A program made the translations under genes and the position numbers. A stretch of 32,513 nt of DNA from Hoskinsella mucinilytica (lineage in GTDB: Bacteria > Bacillota_I > Bacilli_A > Erysipelotrichales > Erysipelotrichaceae). Positions 1-8,303 of the stretch are shown in pieces. The stretch covers positions 1 through 32,513 of the forward strand of contig NZ_JBEQZJ010000044.1 in assembly GCF_045223415.1 (NCBI RefSeq). Direction: 5' to 3'. Under the pieces are notes generated by a model. That model was not told the DNA's origin and searched no databases. It was given only the letters and a program-made list of their open reading frames with translations. The first letter of the stretch is position 1. Each line of letters starts with the position of its first letter.

Positions 1-146
1 CTTATATTTTTTGGCCAAATTCTTCAAATTTCCTTTCATTTTGACGATGAATCATAATCGCAATCACAAGCGAAAAGATGAAATACTTTTTCCCTTTTTG
101 ATACTTAGATCATTTTCAAATAGTGGTCACTCTAACATAGTGACAT

Positions 147-200
147 AAAAAAAGACCGAGTGACTAGTCTCTACTGAAAGAGCACTCTTGTCCACGGTCT
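147..200 (-). terminator. Intrinsic terminator of the GH1 gene ending at 223
   Basis: Read on the minus strand, AGACC and GAGTG on the left pair with CACTC and GGTCT on the right. The left arm carries a small bulge, and a run of seven T follows the stem. It lies 23 bases past the stop of the GH1 gene, where a terminator is expected. Positions 1-146 show no gene or other feature I can support. Confidence 0.65.
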
Positions 201-222
201 AAGCTTTGAAATAAATCGTATT

Positions 223-1659
223 TTAAGCTAAATCTTTTCCATTACTTTCAATGACTTTTTTATACCAGAAGAAAGAATCTTTTTTACTTCGATTGAATGT
301 TCCATTTCCGAAATCATCACTATCAACATATACAAAGCCATAACGTTTTCCCATTTCACCGGTAGAAGCACTTGTTAAATCAATACATCCCCAAGGTGTA
401 TAACCCCATAAATCTACGCCATCTTCTACAGCTTCTTCCATACATTTGATGTGTTTTCTTAAATAATCAATACGATAGCTATCGTGAATGCTTCCATCTT
501 CTTCTACCTTATCAAATGCTCCCAATCCATTTTCCACTACCATCAATGGAATTTGATAACGAGCATATAATTCATTTAAGGTATAGCGTAATCCATCAGG
601 ATCGATTTGCCAACCCCAATCACTTGCTTCTAAATATGGATTCTTTACTCCACCCATTAAATTACCTGAAGTTCCTTCATTGCTTGGATCATGAGAAACA
701 CAGTTAGACATATAGTAAGAGAAACTATAGAAATCAACAGTTCCTTCTTTTAATATTTGTTCATCACCTGGTTCCATTTTGATATGAATATCATTTTCTT
801 CCCAATATCGTTTCGCAAAGTATGGATATTCTCCACGTACTTGTACATCACCACAATAGAAATTACTCATTTCTTTTAGCTTTTGACATTTTAATACATC
901 TTGAGGATGACAAGTATAAGGATAATTTTGCATGTAGGCAATCATACAACCAATCTTGAAATCCGGATTAATTTCATGTCCCAATTTCACTGCTTTTGCG
1001 CTTGCGACAAATTGATGATGCAAGCCTTGGAAACGAAGTTGTGGAATGTCTACTTGTTTTGTGAAATCTCTTGTTCCTTCATTTAAAATTCCAAGGCTCA
1101 TGAAATTTCCAAGTGGCATCGTACCACAATTGATTTCATTAAATGTTAACCAATATTTTACTTTATTTTGATAGCGTTTGAAAATAACTTCACAATATTT
1201 CACAAACAAATCAATGACTTCTCTACTTACCCAACCATCATAATGCTCTGTTAAATAAAATGGCATTTCATAATGAGAAATGGTAACCAATGGCTCAATA
1301 CCATAGTGGAGTAACTCATCGAATACTTGATCGTAAAACTTTAAACCCTCTTCATTTGGTTCTTCTTCAATTCCTTTTGGGAAAATTCTAGTCCATGCGA
1401 TAGACATACGAAATGTTTTGAATCCCATTTCTGCCATTAACGCAATATCTTCTTTATAATGATGATAAAAATCACTTGCGACATGATTTGGATAATATAA
1501 TCCTTCTTCTAATGTTTTGGTAATCTGTCTAGGTGTTGTATGAGTTCCATTACTCATCATATCTGCGCCACTTGGGCCTTTTCCACCTTCATTCCATCCG
1601 CCTTCAAACTGGTTAGCGGCTGTTGCACCACCCCATAAAAAACCTTCTTTAAATGCCAT
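223..1659 (-). CDS. 6-phospho-beta-glucosidase, GH1 family
   Basis: This is a cytoplasmic glycosidase that splits 6-phospho-beta-glucosides delivered by a PTS. The 478-residue product has the normal GH1 length. It starts with the family opening GFLWGGATAANQ. The acid/base Glu lies in TFNEIN and the nucleophile Glu in VENGLG. Near the C-terminus, SASTGEMGKRYGF supplies the Ser, Lys and Tyr that hold the 6-phosphate in known phospho-glucosidases, so a phosphorylated substrate is likely. The frame stays open upstream for 18 codons, but the ATG at 1659 has AAGGAGGA nine bases ahead and is the clear start. The gene stands alone, 112 bases past the TetR gene on the same strand, with its own terminator. 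I found no good promoter, so read-through from tetR is possible. The aglycone is not predictable from sequence. Confidence 0.93.
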   Translation of the reverse strand: MAFKEGFLWGGATAANQFEGGWNEGGKGPSGADMMSNGTHTTPRQITKTLEEGLYYPNHVASDFYHHYKEDIALMAEMGFKTFRMSIAWTRIFPKGIEEEPNEEGLKFYDQVFDELLHYGIEPLVTISHYEMPFYLTEHYDGWVSREVIDLFVKYCEVIFKRYQNKVKYWLTFNEINCGTMPLGNFMSLGILNEGTRDFTKQVDIPQLRFQGLHHQFVASAKAVKLGHEINPDFKIGCMIAYMQNYPYTCHPQDVLKCQKLKEMSNFYCGDVQVRGEYPYFAKRYWEENDIHIKMEPGDEQILKEGTVDFYSFSYYMSNCVSHDPSNEGTSGNLMGGVKNPYLEASDWGWQIDPDGLRYTLNELYARYQIPLMVVENGLGAFDKVEEDGSIHDSYRIDYLRKHIKCMEEAVEDGVDLWGYTPWGCIDLTSASTGEMGKRYGFVYVDSDDFGNGTFNRSKKDSFFWYKKVIESNGKDLA

Positions 1660-1771
1660 AACAATGTCCTCCTTGTTGTTTTCGACATTATTGTAACACC
1701 GGTATTTTTCCATGTGTGTTCAAAACCATGAAAACTTCGTACATAGCATATCTAAAAGCAGAAATATGGCA

Positions 1772-2350
1772 CTATTTTGTTAAAAAGCCTATCATGCCAT
1801 TCGCAATCAATCCCTGTGCCATCTTGAAAAAATCAGCATCGCTCATCTCTTCTTTACTTCGATACCATTTTGACATCAATCCGATCATTGCACTGTAAGC
1901 ATATTCCAACAAATAATCTTCATATTCTGTATTTTGAGGAACATTCCAAAACTTTATCAACATGGTACGAATGCTTTCTCTGAATTTATTTTTAAACTTG
2001 GAATTACCATTCTTATCTAACAAAGTAAAAATTTTTTCTCCGTGTTCCTTAAAAATAGGAATGCTGATGGCATATAATATATCACTGTCTCTTGATATTT
2101 CTTGAAATTGTTCATTATTTAAAATTCCTTGGATTTCTTTATGTACGATCGTCATCAACTCTTCTTCAATTGTTTCCAAAACTTCATAAACATCACGAAA
2201 ATAATGATAAAAGGTGGCCCTGTTATTCCCGGTTATCCTTGTGATTTCGGATACGGTAATTTTATCAATTGTTTTCTCTTTATAAATGCTCCAAAATGCA
2301 TCTATGATATTTTGTCTTGTCCTTGCTGTTAACTCAGGTTGTTTGTTCAT
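1772..2350 (-). CDS. TetR/AcrR family transcriptional regulator
   Basis: This 192-residue repressor has an N-terminal TetR helix-turn-helix at about residues 8-55, with ITVSEITRITGNNRATFYHYF as the recognition region. A variable alpha-helical ligand domain follows. The frame opens earlier, at 2458, but the ATG at 2350 has GAAGGAGT at a good distance and puts the helix-turn-helix at the usual place. The gene diverges from the ABC exporter operon starting at 2521. The 170-base gap holds a palindrome over candidate promoters of both sides, so autoregulation and repression of the exporter are inferred. The inducer is unknown. No terminator is visible after it. Confidence 0.9.
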   Translation of the reverse strand: MNKQPELTARTRQNIIDAFWSIYKEKTIDKITVSEITRITGNNRATFYHYFRDVYEVLETIEEELMTIVHKEIQGILNNEQFQEISRDSDILYAISIPIFKEHGEKIFTLLDKNGNSKFKNKFRESIRTMLIKFWNVPQNTEYEDYLLEYAYSAMIGLMSKWYRSKEEMSDADFFKMAQGLIANGMIGFLTK

Positions 2351-2447
2351 ATCGCCTACTCCTTCATTTAAAAAAAACGCCTCATTCATTAAGCGACAAA
2401 TCACATAACATTGTTGCTTGATGAAATGATCATATTTCCTTATAATC

Positions 2448-2478
2448 GTATCATACAACGTGTTGTTGTATAATACAA
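2448..2478. promoter_or_regulatory. Divergent promoter with candidate TetR operator
   Basis: GTATCATACAAC and GTTGTATAATAC form an inverted repeat with 11 of 12 positions matching and a 5-base centre (2448-2476). On the minus strand a promoter for tetR fits exactly: TTGTAT (-35, 2473-2478), a 17-base spacer, and TATGAT (-10, 2450-2455). On the plus strand, TATAAT at 2469-2474 lies in the right arm, though its -35 is poor. A dimer bound here would block both directions. The palindrome is seen; the repressor's identity is inferred from its position. Confidence 0.72.
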
Positions 2479-2520
2479 GCGTGGATTAAGCACTTGTATA
2501 TAAAAGAGGAGTGATACAAA

Positions 2521-3432
2521 ATGTCAGTAATAGAAATCGATCATCTAGTGAAAGACTATGGACATGGCAGAGGCGTATTTGATGTATCCGCACATGTAGA
2601 TAAGGGAGAATGCTATGGATTTCTAGGACCTAATGGAGCTGGAAAAAGTACAACCATTCGACATTTAATGGGATTTTCTAAACCTCAAAGCGGAACAACT
2701 GTCATAAATGGATTAGATAGTTGGAAACACTCGGCTAACCTACAGCGAAAAATAGGCTATTTACCGGGTGAAATTGCGTTCCCAACAGGGATGAGTGGTA
2801 CTGAATTCTTAGATATGCAAATGAAAATGAGAGGATTGAGCGATAAACACTATCTTAATTCCTTGATGAAAACATTTGAATTAGATCCTAATATCGGTTT
2901 GAAACAGATGAGTTTAGGAACAAAGCGAAAATTAGCTGTCGTTACAGCTTTTTTACACGATCCTGATATACTCATTTTAGATGAGCCGACCTCTGGTCTG
3001 GATCCAATCATGCAAGAAATCTTTATTGAGTATATTTTACAGGAGAAAAAGCGAGGAAAAACCATTTTTCTTTCTTCCCATATTTTTCATGAAGTAGATG
3101 CATTATGCGATCGTATTGCGATCATACGTGATGGTGAAATCGTTTCAGAATTTGATCCTGAAGTACTAAAAAAAGAAAGTGATAAAATTTATCGGGTTGC
3201 TTTTAACGATGAACAACAATGGAAGGAATTCACTTCTCACCCATATCATTTTACTTCTATAAACAAATATAAGCTTCGGGCAAGAATACAGCTAAAAAAC
3301 AGTGAAATCACTTCTTTTTTTGAAGATATCTCACACTTCCATGTGGTTGATTTTACTGAATTCCCTTTTTCCTTAGAGGATTATTTTATGCAGTTTTATC
3401 ATGAAGATAAAGTATTTGAGGGGGTGAAATAA
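2521..3432 (+). CDS. ABC exporter ATP-binding protein (first of two)
   Basis: This cytoplasmic ATPase belongs to a multidrug or peptide-type ABC exporter. Among 303 residues, Walker A GPNGAGKST is at 36-44, Walker B LILDEP at about 151-156, the D-loop SGLD follows, and the switch His is in SSHIFHE (about 187). The signature is the degenerate MSLGTKRK rather than LSGGQ, as is common in this exporter branch. All catalytic residues are present. An extra domain of about 80 residues follows the ATPase core. The gene leads the operon, with RBS AGAGGAG, and its stop overlaps the next start by one base. It resembles the next gene along its full length, which suggests an old tandem duplication. Confidence 0.92.
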   Translation: MSVIEIDHLVKDYGHGRGVFDVSAHVDKGECYGFLGPNGAGKSTTIRHLMGFSKPQSGTTVINGLDSWKHSANLQRKIGYLPGEIAFPTGMSGTEFLDMQMKMRGLSDKHYLNSLMKTFELDPNIGLKQMSLGTKRKLAVVTAFLHDPDILILDEPTSGLDPIMQEIFIEYILQEKKRGKTIFLSSHIFHEVDALCDRIAIIRDGEIVSEFDPEVLKKESDKIYRVAFNDEQQWKEFTSHPYHFTSINKYKLRARIQLKNSEITSFFEDISHFHVVDFTEFPFSLEDYFMQFYHEDKVFEGVK

Positions 3433-4343
3433 TGAGTGACATCGTTATCAAAACAAATGGTTTAACAAAAGACTATGGTAAGGGTCGTGGCATATTCGAT
3501 ATTGATATCGAAGTACACAAGGGTGAAGTGTTTGGTTTTGTCGGAACCAATGGTTCCGGTAAGACAACTACCATTCGTAATATGATGGGATTTATTCATC
3601 CCGATAAAGGTACTTCTACAGTGAGTCAATTAGATTCTTGGACTCAATCCGCTGATATTATGAAAAAGGTCAGTTATGTACCAGGAGAAATCGCCTTTCC
3701 TGCGTTAAAAACAGGAACAGAATTCTTAAAGACACAAGCGCAATACCTTGGCGTTACAGATTTCACTTATATGAATCATGTGATTGAACTTTTACAGCTA
3801 GACCCTAGCGCAAATCTAAAAAGAATGTCCAAAGGTATGAAACAAAAGACCGCCATTGTTGCGGCTTTGATGGGTGAAAAAGAGATTTTAGTATTGGATG
3901 AGCCTACTACCGGATTAGATCCATTGATGCGTGAAGCTTTTCTAAATCTCATAAGAGAAGAAAAACAAAAAGGTCACACCATCTTTATGTCTAGTCATAT
4001 TTTCGAAGAGATTGAAGCAGTGTGTGATCGTGTAGCAATGATCAAGGATGGACACATCATCGATACTATTTCGTTATATGATTTAAGGCATCCTACGATC
4101 AAAAATTTTGTCATAGAATTTCAAGATATAGCCGATATGCAAGAATTTAAAAACCAATCTGATTTCTTGATAGAACCGATTCATGATACCAGTTGTTCAC
4201 TTCAATGTAATGTTGCGCAACTAGATGATTTATTTCGATCATTAAAACGATATCAAATCATAAATTTTCAAGAAATTCGCCGCTCTTTGCAACAGCAATT
4301 TATGAGCACATATAAGGAGGGACTCATTCAAAATGGAAAATAA
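3432..4343 (+). CDS. ABC exporter ATP-binding protein (second of two)
   Basis: This is the second ATPase of the same exporter, also 303 residues. Walker A GTNGSGKTT is at 38-46, the signature MSKGMKQK at about 132-139, Walker B LVLDEP at about 153-158, and the switch His is in SSHIFEE. Both ATP sites look intact, so a heterodimer with the preceding protein is more likely than one dead partner. The start is coupled to the previous stop (TAATG), and its 3' end overlaps the permease gene by 11 bases. The substrate is not predictable. Confidence 0.92.
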   Translation: MSDIVIKTNGLTKDYGKGRGIFDIDIEVHKGEVFGFVGTNGSGKTTTIRNMMGFIHPDKGTSTVSQLDSWTQSADIMKKVSYVPGEIAFPALKTGTEFLKTQAQYLGVTDFTYMNHVIELLQLDPSANLKRMSKGMKQKTAIVAALMGEKEILVLDEPTTGLDPLMREAFLNLIREEKQKGHTIFMSSHIFEEIEAVCDRVAMIKDGHIIDTISLYDLRHPTIKNFVIEFQDIADMQEFKNQSDFLIEPIHDTSCSLQCNVAQLDDLFRSLKRYQIINFQEIRRSLQQQFMSTYKEGLIQNGK

Positions 4344-5526
4344 TAAGAAAACGGCACGATTCTTCTCAAAGCCTTTGATGAAACAAACCATCAAATCCAA
4401 TTGGGTATTGTGTGTTGCTATTTTACTTGTCATGGTTCTTCTTGGAAATGTTATGAACTATGCCATGAGTATGATGACAACCGATAAATCAGATGTTGAT
4501 GTCACTGAATATCAAGAAAGCTTTTACTCTTATCTAGGAGCACTTGCGACCTATGATACCATGACACAACAAGACTTATCTTATGATGATTTTGTGAAAG
4601 GTGAACGTAAAGAAGCTTATGACACTGCATTTAACATGTTGAATGCACAAACAGATATGAACCTTTCCATTGATGGCTTTCAATCATCTATTGATGGATT
4701 ATCTCAATCCGGTATCAGCTTAGATAAATATGTAAAACAATTTGAATATGCTTATGCTTTACAACAATCAAAAGGTGTATTTGACAAACAGGAATTAACT
4801 ACTTCCGAAATGTTAACGACCACTTTGGATATGATGGGTGTTTCCTCAGATATGGTAGAGAAAATGAGTGAAATGGATCCTGCCTCTATGATGAATCAAA
4901 TGTATTATACCGCAATGGGATTACTTCCTATCTTTATTCTTATCGTTATATTATCAAATTCTTTAATCGCAGATCAAGTTGATCGAGGATCTATGGCTTA
5001 CGTATTATCTACACCAACGAAACGTTCTGCAGTCGCAATCACCCAAATGGTATTTATGATCGTTGTTCCATTTATTATCATTTCCATCGTTTGCGCTACT
5101 CGAATCACTACTTCCTTCTTATTTTATGATGAAGTTAATGTAGCGGGAATGCTTGCATTATTTGGTGGTATGTACATTTTAGTAGAAGCAGTCTGTGGCT
5201 TATGCTACATGGGTAGCTGTCTATTCTCACAAAGCAAGAAAGCAATGGCATTTGGTGGAGGTCTTGCAGTTTGGTTCTTCTTAGCTTCTATGATTGGCTT
5301 ATTCGGATCTGAAAACATGGTCAATACAGGTATGGGTGTTTCAGAATTAAGCATCTTCAACAAATTAACATTGGTTGGATTATATGATGTAAATTCTTTA
5401 TCCACCATTGGTACAGCTAGTATCGATTACACCTTTGTTTGGAAACTATTCGCCTTAATTGCGATTGCAATCGGATGTTATGCAATTGGCGCTATCAGAT
5501 TTTCTAAGAAAGATTTACCACTTTAA
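4333..5526 (+). CDS. ABC-2 type exporter permease
   Basis: This membrane subunit has 397 residues. A first membrane helix sits at about residues 19-45. A hydrophilic loop of about 140 residues, probably extracellular, follows. A block of roughly five helices comes next, including segments with GLLPIFILIVIL, FMIVVPFIIISIV, and LFALIAIAIGCYAI. This layout is that of ABC-2 permeases. The RBS AAGGAGGG lies inside the end of the preceding ATPase gene, so translation is coupled. Only one permease accompanies two ATPases, so the permease probably forms a homodimer. A strong terminator follows the stop. Confidence 0.88.
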   Translation: MENNKKTARFFSKPLMKQTIKSNWVLCVAILLVMVLLGNVMNYAMSMMTTDKSDVDVTEYQESFYSYLGALATYDTMTQQDLSYDDFVKGERKEAYDTAFNMLNAQTDMNLSIDGFQSSIDGLSQSGISLDKYVKQFEYAYALQQSKGVFDKQELTTSEMLTTTLDMMGVSSDMVEKMSEMDPASMMNQMYYTAMGLLPIFILIVILSNSLIADQVDRGSMAYVLSTPTKRSAVAITQMVFMIVVPFIIISIVCATRITTSFLFYDEVNVAGMLALFGGMYILVEAVCGLCYMGSCLFSQSKKAMAFGGGLAVWFFLASMIGLFGSENMVNTGMGVSELSIFNKLTLVGLYDVNSLSTIGTASIDYTFVWKLFALIAIAIGCYAIGAIRFSKKDLPL

Positions 5527-5545
5527 ATTCTACATGTTATGCTAG

Positions 5546-5605
5546 AATCCCCCTGAAACAAACAACGACAGTGAAACCCGTTGTTTATCAAAAGGGGGAT
5601 TTTTC
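5546..5605 (+). terminator. Two-tier intrinsic terminator of the exporter operon
   Basis: The outer arms AATCCCCC and GGGGGATT pair and run into a T-rich stretch. Nested inside is a second stem, AACAACG with CGTTGTT. The structure begins 20 bases past the permease stop. The inner stem and the C-rich outer stem are both perfect. Confidence 0.85.
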
Positions 5606-5942
5606 TGTTACATTCTAACATTTTTTTCATTTCTTTGATGATTGCTCATACATAGAGAATTCTATCTAATCATCAATATCAAACCTGTTTTCTTAAACAA
5701 TTAAGATGTTTTATATCACATATCATCTAAGGATATAGTTATATTTTCCGTTTTTCATCCGATATCTAAAGCATCCCTCCTTCCTATCATAACCAGACAA
5801 CGATCTATGGCATCCTACTCATCTTTATCCTATGATTCTCTTGTGAAATCGGTTTCATAGAGAAATGGCGAAATTCGATTCCATAAAATTGATAAAATTT
5901 CCATGAGCGGATATGATGGTGGTGTTGAAAGGAAGGGATAAC
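5606..5942. other. Intergenic stretch upstream of the EIIBC gene
   Basis: No gene is seen here. An inverted repeat, GATGATT with AATCATC, spans about 5637-5674 around an EcoRI-like GAATTC; its role is unknown. TATGAT at 5831 could be a -10 box, but no convincing -35 precedes it. The one clear regulatory site is the palindrome at 5844. Confidence 0.4.
5844..5857. promoter_or_regulatory. cre box or LacI-family operator upstream of the PTS-esterase operon
   Basis: TGAAATCGGTTTCA fits the catabolite element pattern TGWNANCGNTNWCA at every fixed position. It is also a near-palindrome with a central CG, the form used by LacI-type repressors. It lies about 86 bases ahead of the EIIBC start, in an operon that ends with a LacI gene. 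Either CcpA or that LacI protein (8304-9314) could bind; the sequence alone cannot decide. Confidence 0.65.
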
Positions 5943-7367
5943 ATGAATTATCAACAAACAGCAAAAAACATTTTATCGGCTTGCGGAGGTACTGAAAATG
6001 TCATATCCAGTACCCATTGTGCTACTCGTCTACGTTTAGAATTGAAAGATCAGACAAAAGTAAACACACAAGCAATCCAACAAATCAAAGAAGTAAAAGG
6101 ACATATGGTGACGGGTGGTCAAAACCAATTTATTATTGGCGCAGGAGAAGTCACTGAAGTTTATCAAGCCTTTGCCAATCTCACAAATGGAAAAGATACT
6201 ACACAGGAAATAGACAATATCAAGCAATCTTATCGTAAACAAAATCCATTATCAGCTTTAATCAAAACAATCTCTGATATTTTTGTTCCTATCATTCCTA
6301 TCGTCATCAGTGGTGGTCTATTGATGTGTATCACTGCTTTTATGACTACACCAGGCTTTGTTTCTGCGGATAAATCCATTGTTCAGCTTTATCCGGGATT
6401 AGAAGGCGTTATATCCTTTTTAGGAATGCTAAGTGGTATTCCATTTACCTATCTACCGGTCATGATCGGTTTCACAACAGCAAAGCGATTTGGAGGAACT
6501 CCACTTCTAGGTGCTGCCTTGGGATTGTTCATGGTTAACAGCAGTTTAATCAATCCAGCAGCAACTTCTGGTGTTGATATTCCCACATGGAACATGTTTG
6601 GCTTACAGGTACAGCAGATTGGCTATCATTCCACGGTATTACCAATTCTAGTCTCAGGTTTCATTCTTTCCAAAATAGAAGTATTCAGTAAGAAAAGAGT
6701 AAAAAATGTATTAAATCTATATGTTCCTTTCTTCTCACTGGTGGTTACTTCCTTCATTACGTTCTTATTCATAGGACCTATTCTAAGAGATGTAGGATAT
6801 ATGCTGACGGATGCTTTGATCTGGTTATATCAAACAACAGGTATCTTTGGTGGTATCATCATGGGACTATTGTATGCCCCAATGGTTATCACTGGCATGC
6901 ATCATTCCTTTATTCCTATTGAAACTCAACTAATTGCTGATATTGCAGTTACAGGAGGTACCTTTATTCTTCCTATTGCTGCCATGAGCAATGTTGCTTT
7001 GGGAGCATCCTCACTGGCTATCGCTCACATCATGAGAAAAGACAAAGCTATGAAATCGGAAGCAATATCTGCTGGTGTCACCTCCATTATTGGTGTCAGC
7101 GAACCTGCATTATTCGGAATCAATCTAAAGTATAAATATGCCTTCGTTGCTGCGTTATGCGGTTCAGCAACCGGGTCCGCTTTTTTCGCTGCCATCCAAC
7201 TGAAAGCAATTTCCATGGGAGCTGGTGGTCTACTAGGATATCTATGTTATCGTCCTCAAGATTTATTAATGTATACAGCCGGTATCTTGATTTCCATCAG
7301 TGTTTCTTTCATATTGACCCATGTATTCCAAAAGCTAATAGATAAAAAGGAAAGTAAATTCAAATGA
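5943..7367 (+). CDS. PTS EIIBC, sucrose/trehalose/beta-glucoside family, without EIIA
   Basis: This membrane transporter phosphorylates its sugar during import. The product has 474 residues. The EIIB domain covers about 1-80, with the phosphorylated Cys26 in STHCATRLR. EIIC fills the rest with about ten helices. The loop GMHHSFIPIE and the motif GVSEPALFGINLKYKY mark this family. The stretch FVPIIP near residue 105 resembles sucrose and trehalose carriers. No EIIA domain follows, so EIIA must come from elsewhere, perhaps the gene at 15275. An ATG at 5943 with AAAGGAAGGG is preferred to the more distant upstream start. The stop overlaps the esterase start by 4 bases (ATGA). A glycosidase is missing next to it, which is unusual. 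The sugar is not certain. Confidence 0.88.
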   Translation: MNYQQTAKNILSACGGTENVISSTHCATRLRLELKDQTKVNTQAIQQIKEVKGHMVTGGQNQFIIGAGEVTEVYQAFANLTNGKDTTQEIDNIKQSYRKQNPLSALIKTISDIFVPIIPIVISGGLLMCITAFMTTPGFVSADKSIVQLYPGLEGVISFLGMLSGIPFTYLPVMIGFTTAKRFGGTPLLGAALGLFMVNSSLINPAATSGVDIPTWNMFGLQVQQIGYHSTVLPILVSGFILSKIEVFSKKRVKNVLNLYVPFFSLVVTSFITFLFIGPILRDVGYMLTDALIWLYQTTGIFGGIIMGLLYAPMVITGMHHSFIPIETQLIADIAVTGGTFILPIAAMSNVALGASSLAIAHIMRKDKAMKSEAISAGVTSIIGVSEPALFGINLKYKYAFVAALCGSATGSAFFAAIQLKAISMGAGGLLGYLCYRPQDLLMYTAGILISISVSFILTHVFQKLIDKKESKFK

Positions 7368-8233
7368 ATACCTATCAAGAAGATATCTACACATATCGAG
7401 CCAGTAAAGAACGATTAAACCATGATGTTATCTTAGCAGAGAAACGAAGTTGCCTTTACAAGCGCTGTTCTATTCCTACCAGCTATGGATATATGGATAT
7501 GGATCTCTATTATCCAACCACCACAAACAAGACTCAATTTCCCGTTTATTTTAATCTGCATGGTGGTGGTTTTGTGTTAGGATATCCGCAGCAGGATGGT
7601 GAGGGATGCAGATTCTTAAGTGATCATGCTGACTGCATTGTTGTCAATGTGGATTATTTCCTAGCTCCTGAAAACAAATTTCCAATCCCTGTACTGTCAT
7701 TGTATGAAGCACTATATTCTCTCTTAAACCATGCCTCTGAATATCACATGGATCCTAATCATATCGCAATCGGTGGACACAGTGCCGGTGGCAACCTCGC
7801 TTCCGGAGTCATTCAAAAAGCCTCACAAGAAAACAAGCTTCAATTTAGTGGGTTGATCATGGATTATTCTCCTACGGATCTCACATTATCCTGTCAGCAG
7901 AAAAAATTGAAAACAATTGATAATCGTATGATACAATACATGAATTGGTATTTTCAATCAGAAAATGACAGAACCCATCCATTTGCTTCACCTCTCTATA
8001 GTGATTTCACAGCATTTCCAAAATGTCTCATATTATCTGCGCAACTAGATCCGCTTCGTTATGAAGAAGAAACTTTTACTCGCAAATTAAAGGAAAACAA
8101 TATTGATGTCACCTACACTTGCTACAAAGATTGTAAACATGGCTTCACTCATAAGCTATTTGAATATCATGAGGAACAAGCAGATCGTGCATGGAAGCAA
8201 ATGTCCTCTTTCTTGCAAGATTGTTTTTACTGA
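7364..8233 (+). CDS. Alpha/beta hydrolase esterase (HSL-like)
   Basis: This predicted esterase or deacylase has 289 residues. The oxyanion motif HGGGF is at about 67-71. The nucleophile Ser sits in GGHSAGGN, where the usual GDSAG Asp is His. The acid Asp is probably in SAQLDPLRYE and the His in CKHGFTHK. There is no signal peptide, so it acts in the cytoplasm. Its start overlaps the EIIBC stop by 4 bases, so the two are made together. The context suggests that it removes an acyl group from the imported sugar phosphate, which is an inference. A 14-bp hairpin begins at its stop codon. Confidence 0.88.
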   Translation: MNTYQEDIYTYRASKERLNHDVILAEKRSCLYKRCSIPTSYGYMDMDLYYPTTTNKTQFPVYFNLHGGGFVLGYPQQDGEGCRFLSDHADCIVVNVDYFLAPENKFPIPVLSLYEALYSLLNHASEYHMDPNHIAIGGHSAGGNLASGVIQKASQENKLQFSGLIMDYSPTDLTLSCQQKKLKTIDNRMIQYMNWYFQSENDRTHPFASPLYSDFTAFPKCLILSAQLDPLRYEEETFTRKLKENNIDVTYTCYKDCKHGFTHKLFEYHEEQADRAWKQMSSFLQDCFY

Positions 8234-8267
8234 AAAGAAAACAAAGAAATTTGTTTTCTTTTCTTTA
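8232..8267 (+). terminator. Perfect AT-rich hairpin between esterase and lacI
   Basis: GAAAAGAAAACAAA and TTTGTTTTCTTTTC are exact complements over 14 bases around a GAAA tetraloop. The T-rich right arm ends in TTT. The left arm starts inside the esterase stop codon. It is probably a weak terminator or an RNA stability element that lowers read-through into lacI; no GC-rich stem is present. Confidence 0.55.
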
Positions 8268-8303
8268 GGATGAATGATAAAATGAGAAAAAGAGGTGTAC
8301 AAA

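Noticed and set aside
1660..1771. Promoter for the GH1 gene at 223
   Set aside because: TTGAAC and TACAAT are present but 22 bases apart, too far for a normal promoter.
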